Below are positions 7,722 to 18,023 of a DNA stretch of 50,627 bases, piece after piece (position 1 is the first letter of the stretch; the number at the start of each line of letters is the position of its first letter). Both the position numbers and the translations under genes were made by a program. This DNA is from Paracoccaceae bacterium. GTDB lineage: Bacteria; Pseudomonadota; Alphaproteobacteria; Rhodobacterales; Rhodobacteraceae. Where the stretch lies: NCBI GenBank assembly GCA_026709265.1, contig JAPOTI010000137.1:1-50627 (forward strand), given 5' to 3'. The notes under the pieces are model-generated. The model was not told the origin of the DNA. It did not search any database and saw only the letters and a program-made list of their open reading frames with translations.

Positions 7722-8084
7722 TCAGTCCTCTTCGATGACGCATTGTAGCGGATGTTCGTGGTTTCGGGCGATTCGCAGGACCTGCTCCGCTTTGGTTTCT
7801 GCGATTTCATGGACATAGACACCAGCGACGCCGACGCCCGTCCGGTGGACATCCAGCATCAGGGAAATCGCCTGATCACGCGGCATGCGAAACACCTGTT
7901 CGAGAATTGCAACGACAAACTCCATGGGCGTGTAATCATCGTTCAAAAGCAGAACCTTGTACATCGGAGCCCGCGCGACCTTTTCTTTCTCACGAGTGAG
8001 CACGGAGGTGCCCAAATCGCCACCATCCTGTTCAAACTCGTCTCCGGAGTTCGCAAAAATGTCTGCTGACAATGTCATATTCAC
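7722..8084 (-). CDS. clpS: ATP-dependent Clp protease adaptor ClpS
   Basis: The 120-residue product is a ClpS. The core has YKVLLLNDDYTPMEFVV (near residues 42-58), including the Asn-Asp pair that binds the free amino group of N-degron substrates, and the end carries VYVHEIAETKAEQV and HEHPLQCVIEED typical of ClpS. ClpS docks on the N-domain of ClpA and delivers N-end-rule substrates to ClpAP. The N-terminal tail of about 40 residues is acidic and flexible. The start is GTG at 8084 or ATG at 8078; neither has a clear Shine-Dalgarno. clpA is not adjacent in this window. Confidence 0.93.
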   Translation of the reverse strand: MNMTLSADIFANSGDEFEQDGGDLGTSVLTREKEKVARAPMYKVLLLNDDYTPMEFVVAILEQVFRMPRDQAISLMLDVHRTGVGVAGVYVHEIAETKAEQVLRIARNHEHPLQCVIEED

Positions 8085-8430
8085 GGCATGATTCCACTTT
8101 CGAGACTTCGACTATAGCAGATTCCCGCTCTGCGCAAAATGAATGGCAAACGCGCGGAAACCATCAGGACGAACGCAACCAAAGTTGAAATGATCTCGAA
8201 GTTGCCTGACCAATATGATGGAGCTGAGATCGAAAGTCGGGTCGGCAGCATTGTATCAGAGGGATCAAACATGGGTCGGCGGCGTCAATTCCATAAAATT
8301 GGGCTCTTTTGTTTTTTGTGGCCTTATGTTAGGGAACTGGAATTCAAATGAGGTCAGGCGAACTGACCCACGGGCAGTATACGCGGCGATCTGGACCTAG
8401 GAGCGCCGACGACGAGTAAAGGCATTTGGA
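8085..8430. other. Divergent intergenic region clpS / D,D-carboxypeptidase
   Basis: These 346 bases separate divergent genes and must hold both promoters. No open frame here resembles a known protein and I see no strong promoter hexamers, hairpin or repeat. Confidence 0.4.
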
Positions 8431-9813
8431 ATGAAATCAGTCATACGCCTCGCGTTTCGGGCGATCACAGGAACCGGTATTCTTGTGATGCTGTTCCTAC
8501 TTACGATTTTGTTGGCTGGCGGTGTTTCAGCGGCACCTTATGCGGCCATGATCATGGACGCACGCAGTGGACAAATCCTGCACCAGGAAAATGCCAACCA
8601 GCGGCTTCACCCGGCTTCCCTGACCAAGATGATGACTGTTTATGTGGCGATTCAGGCCGTTGAGAATGGTGAGATTGATTGGGATACCCGAGTCAGGATT
8701 TCTCAATTCGCCGCCAGCGAACCGCCATCCAAACTTCATCTGAAACCCGGATCAAGGGTGAAGCTCCGCTATCTCATTCGTGCCGCTGCGGTACGTTCAG
8801 CCAATGACGCTGCGACAGCCATTGCTGAGGCGATTTCCGGCAGCGAATCAGCTTTTGCCAGCCGCATGAATCGCACGGCGCAGGCAATGGGCCTGACGAA
8901 AACACATTTCAAGAATGCGCATGGGCTGACGCAGTCCGGTCATTTGTCAACAGCGCGGGATATGACTGTCTTGGGGCGCCATGTGATTTATGACTATCCG
9001 GAATATTTTCATCTCTATTCCAAGATGACCGCACAGGTCGGCGGCACATCTGTGCGTAACACCAACCGGAACTTCTTGCGACAGTATAATGGTGCCGATG
9101 GCATAAAGACGGGTTTCACCAACAAGGCTGGTTTTAACCTGACGGCGACGGCCAAACGCGGCAACAAACGTATCATCGTGACAGTTTTCGGTGGTCGTTC
9201 GGGTCAGTCGCGCAACGCACATGTAGCCAAATTGATGAATTCGGGATTTGAGCAGGCACGCGACAAGGTTGCATTACAACCGCCACTGCTACCCGAAATC
9301 CCATTCGGCCGGGTCTCCCGTGTCAATATGAACGTGGAGAAGGCATCACGGCGACTCAAACGACCCCCGCGGGGAGAAACATCAGCATATCAGAAGGCCG
9401 TACCATCGGATCAACGTGATGTGCACAGCCAAGGGGATGCCGATCCCGGTGAGTCGCTCGCGCGTGCCGAGGAGGCGGTGCGCGTCTCAGGCGATCAGCC
9501 TGTCATTGTTAAACGGGCATCATATTCGCGGCCAATGCGGCGACCTGTGAGAAGCCAGGACTCTCACAAGATCGCGCGAATCAACGGAATTCACCTCGGT
9601 GACTTCACCACCAGCATCGCAGCCGATCGGCATCTTGTGCGTGTGACTTTGCTTGAATTTGGTGCATTATCCGTGGCCAGAAAGAGTATTGAGAGACAGA
9701 GAACAGGTTTTGCCGCCGGTTTCACGGGTTTGACGCCTGATATTGCACGCAAGATCTGTATCCGGCTGAATGCCCAGAATGTTGGGTGTACGCTGACCCA
9801 CGCCGAGGATTAG
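8431..9813 (+). CDS. D-alanyl-D-alanine carboxypeptidase (PBP5/6 type) with C-terminal SPOR domain
   Basis: The 460-residue protein has an N-terminal signal/anchor (about residues 14-34, hydrophobic, ending VSAAPYAAM), then a peptidase S11 domain. Catalytic motifs are complete: SLTK near residue 63, SAN near residue 122 (VRSANDAAT), and KTG in DGIKTGFTNKAGF near residue 226. The central third is followed by a polar linker (residues 300-385) and a C-terminal segment (HLGDFTTSIAADRHLVRVTL, RICIRLNAQNVGC) that fits a SPOR peptidoglycan-binding fold. It trims the terminal D-Ala of pentapeptides in the periplasm, limiting cross-linking; the SPOR part would direct it to denuded glycan at the septum. 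The next gene follows after 10 bases. Confidence 0.88.
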   Translation: MKSVIRLAFRAITGTGILVMLFLLTILLAGGVSAAPYAAMIMDARSGQILHQENANQRLHPASLTKMMTVYVAIQAVENGEIDWDTRVRISQFAASEPPSKLHLKPGSRVKLRYLIRAAAVRSANDAATAIAEAISGSESAFASRMNRTAQAMGLTKTHFKNAHGLTQSGHLSTARDMTVLGRHVIYDYPEYFHLYSKMTAQVGGTSVRNTNRNFLRQYNGADGIKTGFTNKAGFNLTATAKRGNKRIIVTVFGGRSGQSRNAHVAKLMNSGFEQARDKVALQPPLLPEIPFGRVSRVNMNVEKASRRLKRPPRGETSAYQKAVPSDQRDVHSQGDADPGESLARAEEAVRVSGDQPVIVKRASYSRPMRRPVRSQDSHKIARINGIHLGDFTTSIAADRHLVRVTLLEFGALSVARKSIERQRTGFAAGFTGLTPDIARKICIRLNAQNVGCTLTHAED

Positions 9814-9823
9814 CAGAACAGCG

Positions 9824-10498
9824 ATGAAACGTTCACGAATCAACGAGATTATCCATGATGCGGAGGCCTTTATTGCCGACTGCAACTTTTTGCTTCCTCC
9901 TGTTGCCACCTGGTCTGCGGCGGATTGGGAGCGGCAGGACGGTCAACTCAGCCTGGTAAAGAGATCAGGAATAGGATGGGACATCACGGACTTTAACAAG
10001 GGTGACTTCGATCGGTTCGGACTGGTGCTTTTCACCCTGCGCAATGGATTGCCGCCCGGGGACGTCGGGACAACCATTCCTTATGCCGAAAAGCTTCTGG
10101 TCTCGCGTCAGGATCAGATCACGCTCATGCACTATCACAAGTGCAAGACTGAGGACATTATCGTAAGGGGCGGTTCACCACTGGCAGTTCGCCTGTATAA
10201 TCTTGACCCGTCGGGCCAGTTGGACAAAAAATCCCCGGTGTCATTCCGCATGGATGGAATCTCGCATGAAATTCCGGCTGGTGATACGGTCATTGTGCCC
10301 CCCGGTGAATCAATCACACTTGTTCCTTATTGTGCACACGCGTTCTGGGGGCACGGAGGGACCAGTCTGGTTGGCGAGGTTTCATCAGTCAATGATGACA
10401 AGACCGACAATTTCTTCTTCGAAGACCTGTCGCGATTTCCATCGATTGAGGAGGATGAACCGCCGTATCGCCTGATCGTACCAGACTATTTGGTCTGA
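9824..10498 (+). CDS. D-lyxose/D-mannose isomerase
   Basis: The 224-residue cupin protein matches the D-lyxose isomerase family (E. coli YdaE/Providencia and sigma-B regulon types). Diagnostic segments are PYAEKLLVSRQDQITLMHYH with the first metal-binding histidines, KCKTEDIIVRGG carrying the metal-binding Glu, and VPYCAHAFWGHGGTSLVGEV with the third-cupin-motif histidine. Members interconvert D-lyxose with D-xylulose and D-mannose with D-fructose using Mn2+, in the cytoplasm. It is only 10 bases downstream of the carboxypeptidase gene and so probably co-transcribed, though a functional link is not evident. Its end overlaps convergent yejF by 13 bases. Confidence 0.88.
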   Translation: MKRSRINEIIHDAEAFIADCNFLLPPVATWSAADWERQDGQLSLVKRSGIGWDITDFNKGDFDRFGLVLFTLRNGLPPGDVGTTIPYAEKLLVSRQDQITLMHYHKCKTEDIIVRGGSPLAVRLYNLDPSGQLDKKSPVSFRMDGISHEIPAGDTVIVPPGESITLVPYCAHAFWGHGGTSLVGEVSSVNDDKTDNFFFEDLSRFPSIEEDEPPYRLIVPDYLV

Positions 10499-12096
10499 GA
10501 CTGTTCCATCTCGCCGAATGACGCTTTGAGAAGCGAAGCGGCGTATTCGGTCCGGGGATTGTCAAAGAGTGAATCAGCGGTTCCACTCTCGACAATATCT
10601 CCGTCTTTCATGACAATAATCTGATGTGACATGGCACGAACCACGCGCAAATCGTGGCTGATGAAGATGTAGGCAAGCCGGTGCTTGCGCTGCAACGCCA
10701 ACAACAGATCAATAATTTGCGCCTGCACGGTTCTGTCGAGAGCGGAGGTGGGTTCATCCAGAACCACCAGTTTCGGCCGCAGAATCATCGCGCGTGCAAT
10801 CGCAATTCGCTGTCGTTGCCCACCGGAGAATTCATGTGGATAGCGTGGGAGGGCATCCGAACTGAGGCCAACTTCACGCAATATACTCTCGGCAAGTCTG
10901 TTTTTTTCCGCTGGATTCGCGATTCCGTGAACCGACAACCCTTCGCCGACGATTTGACCAACCGTCATACGCGGCGATAGTGAGCCGAAGGGGTCTTGAA
11001 AGACCATCTGCATATGGCGGCGAAACGGGCGGAGGTTGCGATGCGAGAGCCCTTGTATTTCCTGGCCGGTGAAGGCGATACTGCCTTTTGATGACACCAA
11101 ACGCATAGAAGCCAGCGCCAGGGTGGTTTTCCCTGATCCTGATTCGCCGACAATGCCGATGGTTTCACCTTCACGAATCGTGATGCTGGCTTCCCTGACG
11201 GCCTTGATATGCCCGACGGTGCGGCGCAGAAGCCCACGCTGAATGGGAAACCAGATTTTCAGCTTGTCAGTCGTCAGGACGATATCAGCAGTCGCGGGAA
11301 TGGGATCAGGCGCACCCGATGGCTCGGCGGCAAGCAGGGATTTTGTGTAATCGTGACGCGGAGAGACGAAGATCGCCTCTCGTGTTCCGTATTCGACCAT
11401 TTCACCGGCACGCATGACATAAACCCGACTGGCCATGCGCCGGACAATATTCAGGTCATGGGTAATGAATAGCAGACTCATGCCTTCGGATGTTTTCAAC
11501 TCTTCGAGAAGTTTCAGGATCTGGGCCTGGATCGTCACATCAAGTGCTGTTGTGGGTTCGTCGGCAATCAGGAGTTGTGGCTGGTTGGCCAGGGCCATGG
11601 CGATCATGACGCGTTGCCGCTGCCCTCCCGACAACAGATGCGGATAAGATTTGAGTCTTTGCTCCGGATTGTCGATTCCGGTTTTTTCCAGCAACGAAAT
11701 CGCGGTCTCGCGCAATTTGTCAGCTGAAATCTGCTGGTGTGTCACCAGACTTTCGGTGATTTGTTTTTCAAGTGTATGCAGTGGATTCAACGACACCATT
11801 GGCTCTTGAAAAATGAAACTGATGTCATTGCCACGCAGTCGACGCAGTTCAGATTCGTTGACTCCAAGCAATTGTCGTCCGCCATACTCAATTGATCCTG
11901 TCAGTTCGGCATTTTCCGGTAACAGGCCAACGGTGGAAAGGGCTGTGACGGATTTACCGGACCCCGATTCCCCGACAATGGCGACGGTCTCCCCGCGCGC
12001 GATGTGCAGGTCAACATTCTGGACCGCAGGAATCACGTCGCCACCCTGGCGGAAGGTGACAGACAGATTTTCAATGTTGAGGAGCGGTGCGCTCAT
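10486..12096 (-). CDS. yejF: Peptide ABC transporter, double ATPase YejF
   Basis: The 536-residue protein contains two complete ABC ATPase domains. Each has a Walker A ([11 protein letters not shown] near residue 37; [11 protein letters not shown] near residue 315), a signature ([16 protein letters not shown]) and a Walker B ([24 protein letters not shown]). This tandem architecture, with yejABE directly upstream, identifies YejF. It powers import of peptides, including microcin C-type and host antimicrobial peptides in other bacteria. Last gene of the yejABEF operon; its ATG overlaps the end of yejE by four bases. Confidence 0.93.
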   Translation of the reverse strand: MSAPLLNIENLSVTFRQGGDVIPAVQNVDLHIARGETVAIVGESGSGKSVTALSTVGLLPENAELTGSIEYGGRQLLGVNESELRRLRGNDISFIFQEPMVSLNPLHTLEKQITESLVTHQQISADKLRETAISLLEKTGIDNPEQRLKSYPHLLSGGQRQRVMIAMALANQPQLLIADEPTTALDVTIQAQILKLLEELKTSEGMSLLFITHDLNIVRRMASRVYVMRAGEMVEYGTREAIFVSPRHDYTKSLLAAEPSGAPDPIPATADIVLTTDKLKIWFPIQRGLLRRTVGHIKAVREASITIREGETIGIVGESGSGKTTLALASMRLVSSKGSIAFTGQEIQGLSHRNLRPFRRHMQMVFQDPFGSLSPRMTVGQIVGEGLSVHGIANPAEKNRLAESILREVGLSSDALPRYPHEFSGGQRQRIAIARAMILRPKLVVLDEPTSALDRTVQAQIIDLLLALQRKHRLAYIFISHDLRVVRAMSHQIIVMKDGDIVESGTADSLFDNPRTEYAASLLKASFGEMEQSQTK

Positions 12097-13202
12097 TTAA
12101 AGCTCTTGCGGGGATCGAAGGCATCTCGCACACCTTCAAAGATAAATACCAGTAGCGACAGCATCACGGCAAAGGTGAAAAAGGCGGTAAATCCGAGCCA
12201 CGGTGCTTGCAGGTTACGCTTGGCCTGAAGTGTCAGCTCACCCAGTGACGGGCCGGAAGAGGGCAGGCCGAAGCCAAGATAATCGAGGGCTGCCAGTGAA
12301 CCGATCACCCCGGTGATGATGAATGGGAGAAGGGTTAATGTCGCCACCATGGCATTCGGCAAGACATGGCGGAACATGATGGCAATGCTGGACAGTCCCA
12401 GTGCGCGGGCCGCACGAATATATTCCAGATTACGCGCACGCAGACTCTCGGCGCGCACCACGCCGACCAGGGCCGTCCAGCCAAACAAGGTCATCAGTCC
12501 GGCAAGCAACCAGAAATCCATCTGCCAGATGGCCGCCACGATGATAATAATGTAAAGCGATGGCGTGGATCCCCATAATTCAATGAGGCGCTGGAAAAAC
12601 AAATCGATGGCACCGCCGAAGAAACCTTGGACCACACCCGCGGCCACGCCGATCATTGAAGTGGCGAGGGTGACCACGATGGTGAAATTCACTGACAGTC
12701 GAAATCCGTAAATCACCCGTGCCAATACATCTCTAGCCGTATCATCAGTCCCCAACCAATGATTTTTATCGGGAGGTGAGGGGGCGCTGCGTCCCAAATC
12801 ATTCACCGTGTCGTATGCATACGGGATCAGTGGCCAGAGTAGCCACCCTCGCTCAATCTCCTGTCCATTGACATTGCCATCGGCAAGACCGTCCAGAGTG
12901 CTTTCCGGATCGTCGAGGCAGGACACCAGGCCACCCGATTGAATCAGGCACTGGACCTCGATATCGCGGTAAATTGCCTCGGTACGAAAATCCCCACCGA
13001 AAGCGGTTTCGGGGTAAAACTGAACAATTGGAAAGTAAAAATCCCCACGGTAATTCACGATGAGCGGTTTGTCGTTGGCAACAAATTCGGCGAGCAACGA
13101 AAATCCAAACAGAATGCAGAACAGAATGAGTGACCAGAATGCACGTGAATTGGCACGGAAACTGGTCAGTCGGCGGCGGGCAAGCGGTGAAAGCTGCATC
13201 AT
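12093..13202 (-). CDS. yejE: Peptide ABC transporter permease YejE
   Basis: The 369-residue membrane protein matches YejE: an N-terminal membrane span ([20 protein letters not shown]), a large periplasmic insertion (residues 50-150, including [20 protein letters not shown]), and a C-terminal permease domain with the EAA-type loop ([20 protein letters not shown]). A translocation-domain segment [20 protein letters not shown] is typical of OppC/DppC relatives. It overlaps yejB by four bases (ATGA), indicating translational coupling. Confidence 0.92.
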   Translation of the reverse strand: MMQLSPLARRRLTSFRANSRAFWSLILFCILFGFSLLAEFVANDKPLIVNYRGDFYFPIVQFYPETAFGGDFRTEAIYRDIEVQCLIQSGGLVSCLDDPESTLDGLADGNVNGQEIERGWLLWPLIPYAYDTVNDLGRSAPSPPDKNHWLGTDDTARDVLARVIYGFRLSVNFTIVVTLATSMIGVAAGVVQGFFGGAIDLFFQRLIELWGSTPSLYIIIIVAAIWQMDFWLLAGLMTLFGWTALVGVVRAESLRARNLEYIRAARALGLSSIAIMFRHVLPNAMVATLTLLPFIITGVIGSLAALDYLGFGLPSSGPSLGELTLQAKRNLQAPWLGFTAFFTFAVMLSLLVFIFEGVRDAFDPRKSFK

Positions 13203-14287
13203 GTCTCCCGGGTCTCAAAATCGATGCGAGGATCAATCCAGACATATGTCAGGTCGGAGAGAATGCCGACAACCAACCCGAGGAGGCCAAAAACATAGAG
13301 GGTTCCGAAAATCACGGGATAATCACGCGCCACGGCCGCCTCGTAGCCAAGCCTGCCAAGACCGTCGAGCGAGAAAATGGTTTCAATGATGAGTGAGCCA
13401 CCAAAAAATACGGCAACGAAGACAGCGGGAAATCCGGCAATGACAATCAGCATCGCGTTGCGGAAGACATGGCCGTAAAGGACTCGTCGTTCGGCCAACC
13501 CTTTGGCTCTTGCCGTGATGACATAATGTTTCTTGATTTCGTCAAGAAAGCTGTTCTTTGTGAGCAGGGTCAATGTTGCAAAAGCTGAAATGGTCGAGGC
13601 AAGAACCGGAAGCGTGATATGCCAAAAATAGTCGGCAATTTTCCCGATCAGGCTGAGGTCCACAAAATTGTCGGATACCAGGCCGCGCAGCGGAAAAATC
13701 CGCAGATAGGAGCCGCCGGCAAAGAGAACCAAGAGGAGAATGGCGAAGAGAAATCCCGGTATCGCATAACCGACAATAATGGCTCCGGATGTCCAGGTGT
13801 CAAATGGCGTTCCATCGCGAACCGCCTTGCGGATTCCGAGTGGGATCGAGACCAGATAGGCGACCAGTGTGGACCACAGGCCCAATGAAATCGAGACCGG
13901 GAGTTTTTCGATGACGAGATCGACCACGCTGATGGAACGAAAGTAACTCTCGCCAAAATCGAACCGCAAATAACCCCACATCATGTCGAGAAAGCGCTCG
14001 AGTGGAGGCTTGTCAAATCCAAACTGCTGTTCCAGTTCCTTGATGAATTCCTCCGGCAACCCGCGCGCCCCGCGATATCTTTCTTCGCCTGCCGATGCCG
14101 ATTCTATTCCGGCATCCCCGGTGCTTCCGGCGATGCTTTCAAAAACATCGCCTTCGCCTTCAAGCTGCGCCAGAATCTGCTCAATGGGCCCGCCGGGGAC
14201 AAACTGGACGAGGGAGAAATTAATGATCATGATTCCCAGCAAAGTGGGAATTACCAGAGCGAGTCGGCGGAGAAGATAGGCACCCAT
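13199..14287 (-). CDS. yejB: Peptide ABC transporter permease YejB
   Basis: The 362-residue protein is an OppB/DppB-type permease of the YejB group. It opens with a membrane span ([20 protein letters not shown]) and the invariant [11 protein letters not shown], has the Yej-specific insertion of about 60 residues ([20 protein letters not shown]) before [11 protein letters not shown], and carries the EAA loop ([20 protein letters not shown]). It forms the heterodimeric channel with YejE. The gene starts 21 bases after yejA ends. Confidence 0.93.
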   Translation of the reverse strand: MGAYLLRRLALVIPTLLGIMIINFSLVQFVPGGPIEQILAQLEGEGDVFESIAGSTGDAGIESASAGEERYRGARGLPEEFIKELEQQFGFDKPPLERFLDMMWGYLRFDFGESYFRSISVVDLVIEKLPVSISLGLWSTLVAYLVSIPLGIRKAVRDGTPFDTWTSGAIIVGYAIPGFLFAILLLVLFAGGSYLRIFPLRGLVSDNFVDLSLIGKIADYFWHITLPVLASTISAFATLTLLTKNSFLDEIKKHYVITARAKGLAERRVLYGHVFRNAMLIVIAGFPAVFVAVFFGGSLIIETIFSLDGLGRLGYEAAVARDYPVIFGTLYVFGLLGLVVGILSDLTYVWIDPRIDFETRET

Positions 14288-14308
14288 GGGATCAGTCTTC
14301 GATCAGGC

Positions 14309-16195
14309 TCAGAAAGCGCCCTCGTCTTCCAATTGTCGTGCTCTGTCGGGATCAACCCACCAAAACGAGAGATGACCAAGACTATAGGGCGGGAGTTTTT
14401 CGGGATGTTCAAACATATCGTAATAGGCAACCGTGTGAATGGCTTTGAACCATTGGGGAACCCAGATACGTTCGGCGCGCAGGACCCGGTCAAGAGCACG
14501 GACGGCGGTTTGCAACTCTTCGATCGTGTCGGCTTCCTGAATATGGTCAATCAGGCGGTCGACACCTTCGCTGGCAATTCCGGAATCGTTGAAGACACCA
14601 TCGACATGTTCGGATCCGAACATTTGTCGCAGACCGCCGCCGCTGGGTTCCAGGCTGACCGGAAAACTGGTCGTGATAATATCGAAGTCACGGCTTCTCT
14701 CGCGGTTGGTGAATTGTGCCGGATCAATCCGGGTATAGGTCGCATCAATTCCCGCCGCCCGCAGGTTCTCCACAAAAGGATTGATGATCCGGTCGAATGA
14801 AGGGCTGCTTCCCAGGAATTCAAGCACGAACTTTTCACCGTTGCTGTTGCGGCGGATTCCGTCATCACCTATCAGCCAACCGGCCTCGTCGAGAAGCCGC
14901 GATGCTTCACGCAAGTTGGCGCGATCAAGTTTTCTGGTTCCTGAAACCGGTGCGGTGACAGCCGCTTCTGAAAACACGGAGTCCGGTATCAGTCCACGCA
15001 GCGGCTCAAGCAGTTCCAATTCAGCTGCGGATGGCATCCCGGTTGCTGCCAGATCGGAATTTTCCCAAAATGAATGGATTCGTTCATAGAGGCCATAAAA
15101 TAAGGTTTCATTTGACCATTCGAAATTGAACATAAGGCTGATGGCTTCGCGTACCCGCGGGTCCCGGAACTTGTCGCGCCGCAGATTGAAAACAAAACAT
15201 TGCCCGCCTGCCGGCGTCCCGTCGCTGAATTCCTTTTTGACCACCCACCCTTTGTTGAGCGCCGGAAAGTCATATCCGGTTGCCCATTGCAGCGAAAAAT
15301 TCTCATTGCGAAAAGTATAGGCACCACCCTTGAAGGCTTCAAAGGCGGCACTCGTATCGGCAAAATACTCGACACGGATATGGTCGAAATTGTTGGTTCC
15401 ACGATTGATGGGAAGGTGCCAACCCCAATAGTCGGGGTTGCGGCGATAGATGATGCGCCGTCCCGCTTCAATCGAGTCAAGAATGTAGGGACTCGAACCA
15501 ATGGCTGGGGTCATACGCGACTCATCAAGTGTGGCACCGGTGTCTTCGAACCAGGCCTTGGAGAAGATCGGGATACCACCGACCAGTGACGGATAGTTCC
15601 GAGTGGAAGCCGATTGGTCAAAATCAAACCTGATTCGCAATGGATCGAGGATCTCCACTGTCTTCACAGCCTTGACCAGTTCACCGCGAAACGATGTCAA
15701 CCCTTCGTCACGAAACTTTTCATAGGAAAAGAGAACATCCTCGGCGCGCAGTTCGGATCCATCCGAGAAGCGCGCTTCGGGACGCAGATTGAAGATAACC
15801 CAGGCACGATCCGGAGGATACTCCAAACTCTCGGCGAGCAAGCCATAACTGGCACTGACTTCGTCGGCCGTCCCACTGAGCAGAGTCTCGAAAAAGATGG
15901 AAGACAAGGCCCCCGCGCGTCCATTACGCGAGAAAGGATTCATCGAGTCGAAAGTTCCGAAACCCCAGATTGCGATCTCGCCCCCCTTGGGAGCCTCAGG
16001 GTTGACATAGGCCAAATGCGCAAAGTCGGCAGGGTATTTGAGGTTTCCGAATGTCGAAATACCATGCGATCGGATGACCTCATCGTCACCTTCGGCCATG
16101 CCTTGTACACCGACTAGCCCGATTGTGGCGACGAGTGCCATCACCCTGATCTGCCGGGGCAATTGCATGATCCGGCCCGGTAATGAGAAGAGCAT
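14309..16195 (-). CDS. yejA: Peptide-binding protein YejA (extracellular solute-binding family 5)
   Basis: The 628-residue precursor begins with a signal peptide (IRVMALVATIGLVGVQGMAE) and continues as an SBP_bac_5 protein: HGISTFGNLKYPADFAHLAY, NPEAPKGGEIAIWGFGTFDS, and SYGLLAESLEYPPDRAWVIF with RFSDGSELRAEDVLFSYEKF. Length and N-terminal motif match YejA rather than OppA. It captures peptides in the periplasm for YejBEF. The start at 16195 is supported by AAGGGG eight bases upstream; an ATG at 16168 is possible. First gene of the yejABEF operon. Confidence 0.92.
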   Translation of the reverse strand: MLFSLPGRIMQLPRQIRVMALVATIGLVGVQGMAEGDDEVIRSHGISTFGNLKYPADFAHLAYVNPEAPKGGEIAIWGFGTFDSMNPFSRNGRAGALSSIFFETLLSGTADEVSASYGLLAESLEYPPDRAWVIFNLRPEARFSDGSELRAEDVLFSYEKFRDEGLTSFRGELVKAVKTVEILDPLRIRFDFDQSASTRNYPSLVGGIPIFSKAWFEDTGATLDESRMTPAIGSSPYILDSIEAGRRIIYRRNPDYWGWHLPINRGTNNFDHIRVEYFADTSAAFEAFKGGAYTFRNENFSLQWATGYDFPALNKGWVVKKEFSDGTPAGGQCFVFNLRRDKFRDPRVREAISLMFNFEWSNETLFYGLYERIHSFWENSDLAATGMPSAAELELLEPLRGLIPDSVFSEAAVTAPVSGTRKLDRANLREASRLLDEAGWLIGDDGIRRNSNGEKFVLEFLGSSPSFDRIINPFVENLRAAGIDATYTRIDPAQFTNRERSRDFDIITTSFPVSLEPSGGGLRQMFGSEHVDGVFNDSGIASEGVDRLIDHIQEADTIEELQTAVRALDRVLRAERIWVPQWFKAIHTVAYYDMFEHPEKLPPYSLGHLSFWWVDPDRARQLEDEGAF

Positions 16196-16437
16196 CGTGA
16201 CGCCCCTTATGCCATATGAATTGTTGCCGAAAATATCACAAGGGGGGTCTTCTGAAAAGCCTGACCAGTGATAAGTGGCGTGATTGGCACCGATGCAGGA
16301 TCGGCATATCCAGGCAGGATCATCCCATGGCCGCACGATGCCGCGTGTATCGGCCTGCCGCCGGTATCCCGCTGTCGCCCGTATTCCTCCAACAGGTCAG
16401 AATTCACCGGCCACTGTCAAACTCAGCGGAGGTGAGG

Positions 16438-16977
16438 TCAGTTCTGCAGGGACTGGAGATAGGCGACGAGGTCGGCCCGGTCGGTGTCCTTGCTCAGTCC
16501 GGCAAAAGACATCTTGGTTCCCGGGAGATAGGCTTTCGGGTTGAGGATAAACGCATTCAATCTTTCGATGTCCCAGACTCCGCCAAGTTCGGCCATGGGT
16601 GAGGAATAACGAAAATCGGCTATCGATCCCACGACGCGGTCGACAATCGCCACCAGATGCGGTCCGACTCCATTGACCGGTTCATCAATCTTGTGACAGG
16701 CCTTGCATTTGGCATAGACTCTGGCCCCGGAATCCGGATCGGCGTCAGCCAGCAGGGTCGCAAACTCGACAGCCGGAGCGTCCTCTTCCGATTCCGAATC
16801 GTGACTTTCAACAAGATCTGCAAAAATCACTGATCCGGAATGCTCATCACCATGACTCGAACTGCCGATATGATAGATCGAGTCTGCGACCCACTGCCCA
16901 AGCAGCAAAACCAACAGAGCGCCGCAGAGAGCACCAACAGTCTTTGCACCGGTCATGGTATCTGGCATCCGAATCAA
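16438..16977 (-). CDS. Membrane-anchored c-type cytochrome (cytochrome c552/CycM-like)
   Basis: The 179-residue protein has an uncleaved N-terminal anchor (about residues 10-32), an acidic linker (ESHDSESEEDAPAVEFATLL), then a class I cytochrome c domain with the haem-binding CKACH near residue 91, GVGPHLVAIVDR and the axial methionine in PGTKMSFAGL. Such proteins carry electrons between the bc1 complex and aa3 oxidase at the outer face of the inner membrane. The start could be 16977, 16968 or 16956. It is divergent from pheA, a neighbourhood seen in many alphaproteobacteria, and lies 242 bases from the start of yejA. Confidence 0.9.
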   Translation of the reverse strand: MIRMPDTMTGAKTVGALCGALLVLLLGQWVADSIYHIGSSSHGDEHSGSVIFADLVESHDSESEEDAPAVEFATLLADADPDSGARVYAKCKACHKIDEPVNGVGPHLVAIVDRVVGSIADFRYSSPMAELGGVWDIERLNAFILNPKAYLPGTKMSFAGLSKDTDRADLVAYLQSLQN

Positions 16978-17094
16978 CCCTTACTTTGTTCAGTGTGGAA
17001 CCGTCCATTTCGGAGGTCTTCTAACGCCTTCCTTTCCCAATTGGCAAGTTGTAGGAGGCAGGCTTCACCACGGGGTCGGCGGAGAAATGTGGCC

Positions 17095-17925
17095 ATGTCA
17101 AAAATCGCCTTTCAGGGTGAACTCGGTGCCTATTCCCACCAGCTGTGCGGTCAGGCCCGCCCCGAATACGAACCACTCGCATGCGAGTCTTTTTCCGCAG
17201 CTGCGGCGGCGGTGCGCAATGGCGATGCTGAACTGGTCGCCTTGCCGGTGGAGAATTCGATCTATGGTCGTGTTGCCGACATTCACCAGTTGCTGCCGAA
17301 ATCCGGTTTGCATATCATCGACGAAGCATTGATCAGGATTGAGATTTGCTTACTGGCGGGCCATGACTCGTCTCTCGAGACCATTCGCACGGCTTACAGT
17401 CACACTGTCCTTCTTGGCCAATGCCACGACTTTCTGACAGATCATGCTATTCGTCCCGTGACATGGGCGGATACAGCCGGTGCCGCGCGATTTGTGAGCG
17501 AGCGCGGTGATCCCACCATGGCCGCCCTGGCATCCCGCCTTGCCGGACAGATTTACGGGCTTCAGACCGTGAAATCCGGCGTTGAGGACAAGAGTTTCAG
17601 CCGTACCCGCTTCTTCATCATGGCACGGGATGCGGATACCAGCCGTCGCGGTGCGAACGGGATGATCACCGGGTTTATGTTCCAGGTCAGGAACATTCCT
17701 GCCGCCCTGTACAAGGCGCTGGGCGGTTTCGCCACCAATCAGGTCAATATGATCAAACTGGAAAGCTACATGTTGCATGGTTCATTCAAGGCGACACGTT
17801 TCTTTGCTGAGATCGAAGGTCATCCCGACGATGATGCGGTTGCTCTCGCGATGGAAGAACTGGGCTTTTTTACCAGCGAACTCAAAATACTCGGGGTCTA
17901 TCCGGCAGCAGCAGAGCGCGATTGA
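17095..17925 (+). CDS. pheA: Prephenate dehydratase
   Basis: The 276-residue monofunctional enzyme converts prephenate to phenylpyruvate in phenylalanine synthesis. It opens MSKIAFQGELGAYSHQLC (family GxxGayS), has LPVENSIYGRVADIHQLL (substrate-site P-x-E-N), VTWADTAGAARFV, and RTRFFIM, where the essential Thr of the TRF motif is kept although the preceding residues (KSFSR) differ from the usual HNxTRF. The C-terminal ACT domain has GALYKAL-type sequence (PAALYKALGGFATNQVNMIK) and LES, the Phe-binding ESRP variant, indicating feedback inhibition. No chorismate mutase domain. Start at 17095 is preceded by GGAGA; the frame is open upstream but that overlaps the cytochrome gene. Confidence 0.92.
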   Translation: MSKIAFQGELGAYSHQLCGQARPEYEPLACESFSAAAAAVRNGDAELVALPVENSIYGRVADIHQLLPKSGLHIIDEALIRIEICLLAGHDSSLETIRTAYSHTVLLGQCHDFLTDHAIRPVTWADTAGAARFVSERGDPTMAALASRLAGQIYGLQTVKSGVEDKSFSRTRFFIMARDADTSRRGANGMITGFMFQVRNIPAALYKALGGFATNQVNMIKLESYMLHGSFKATRFFAEIEGHPDDDAVALAMEELGFFTSELKILGVYPAAAERD

Positions 17926-17951
17926 TCATGCGCCGGGCGCGCCGGAACTGT

Positions 17952-18021
17952 TGTAGCCCGATGCCTTTGTACTTCTGACGCAACTTCACTTGATGGTACG
18001 CCTGCACGATTTTGGGCTACA
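17952..18021. repeat. Long-range inverted repeat between pheA and nudC
   Basis: TGTAGCCC (17952-17959) is matched by GGGCTACA (18014-18021), with a further partial pairing inside (TGC and GTAC segments), so the whole 70 bases could fold as an interrupted hairpin. It lies between the convergent genes pheA and nudC, where a bidirectional terminator is expected, but lacks a T-run, so the role is uncertain. Confidence 0.3.
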
Positions 18022-18023
18022 GG

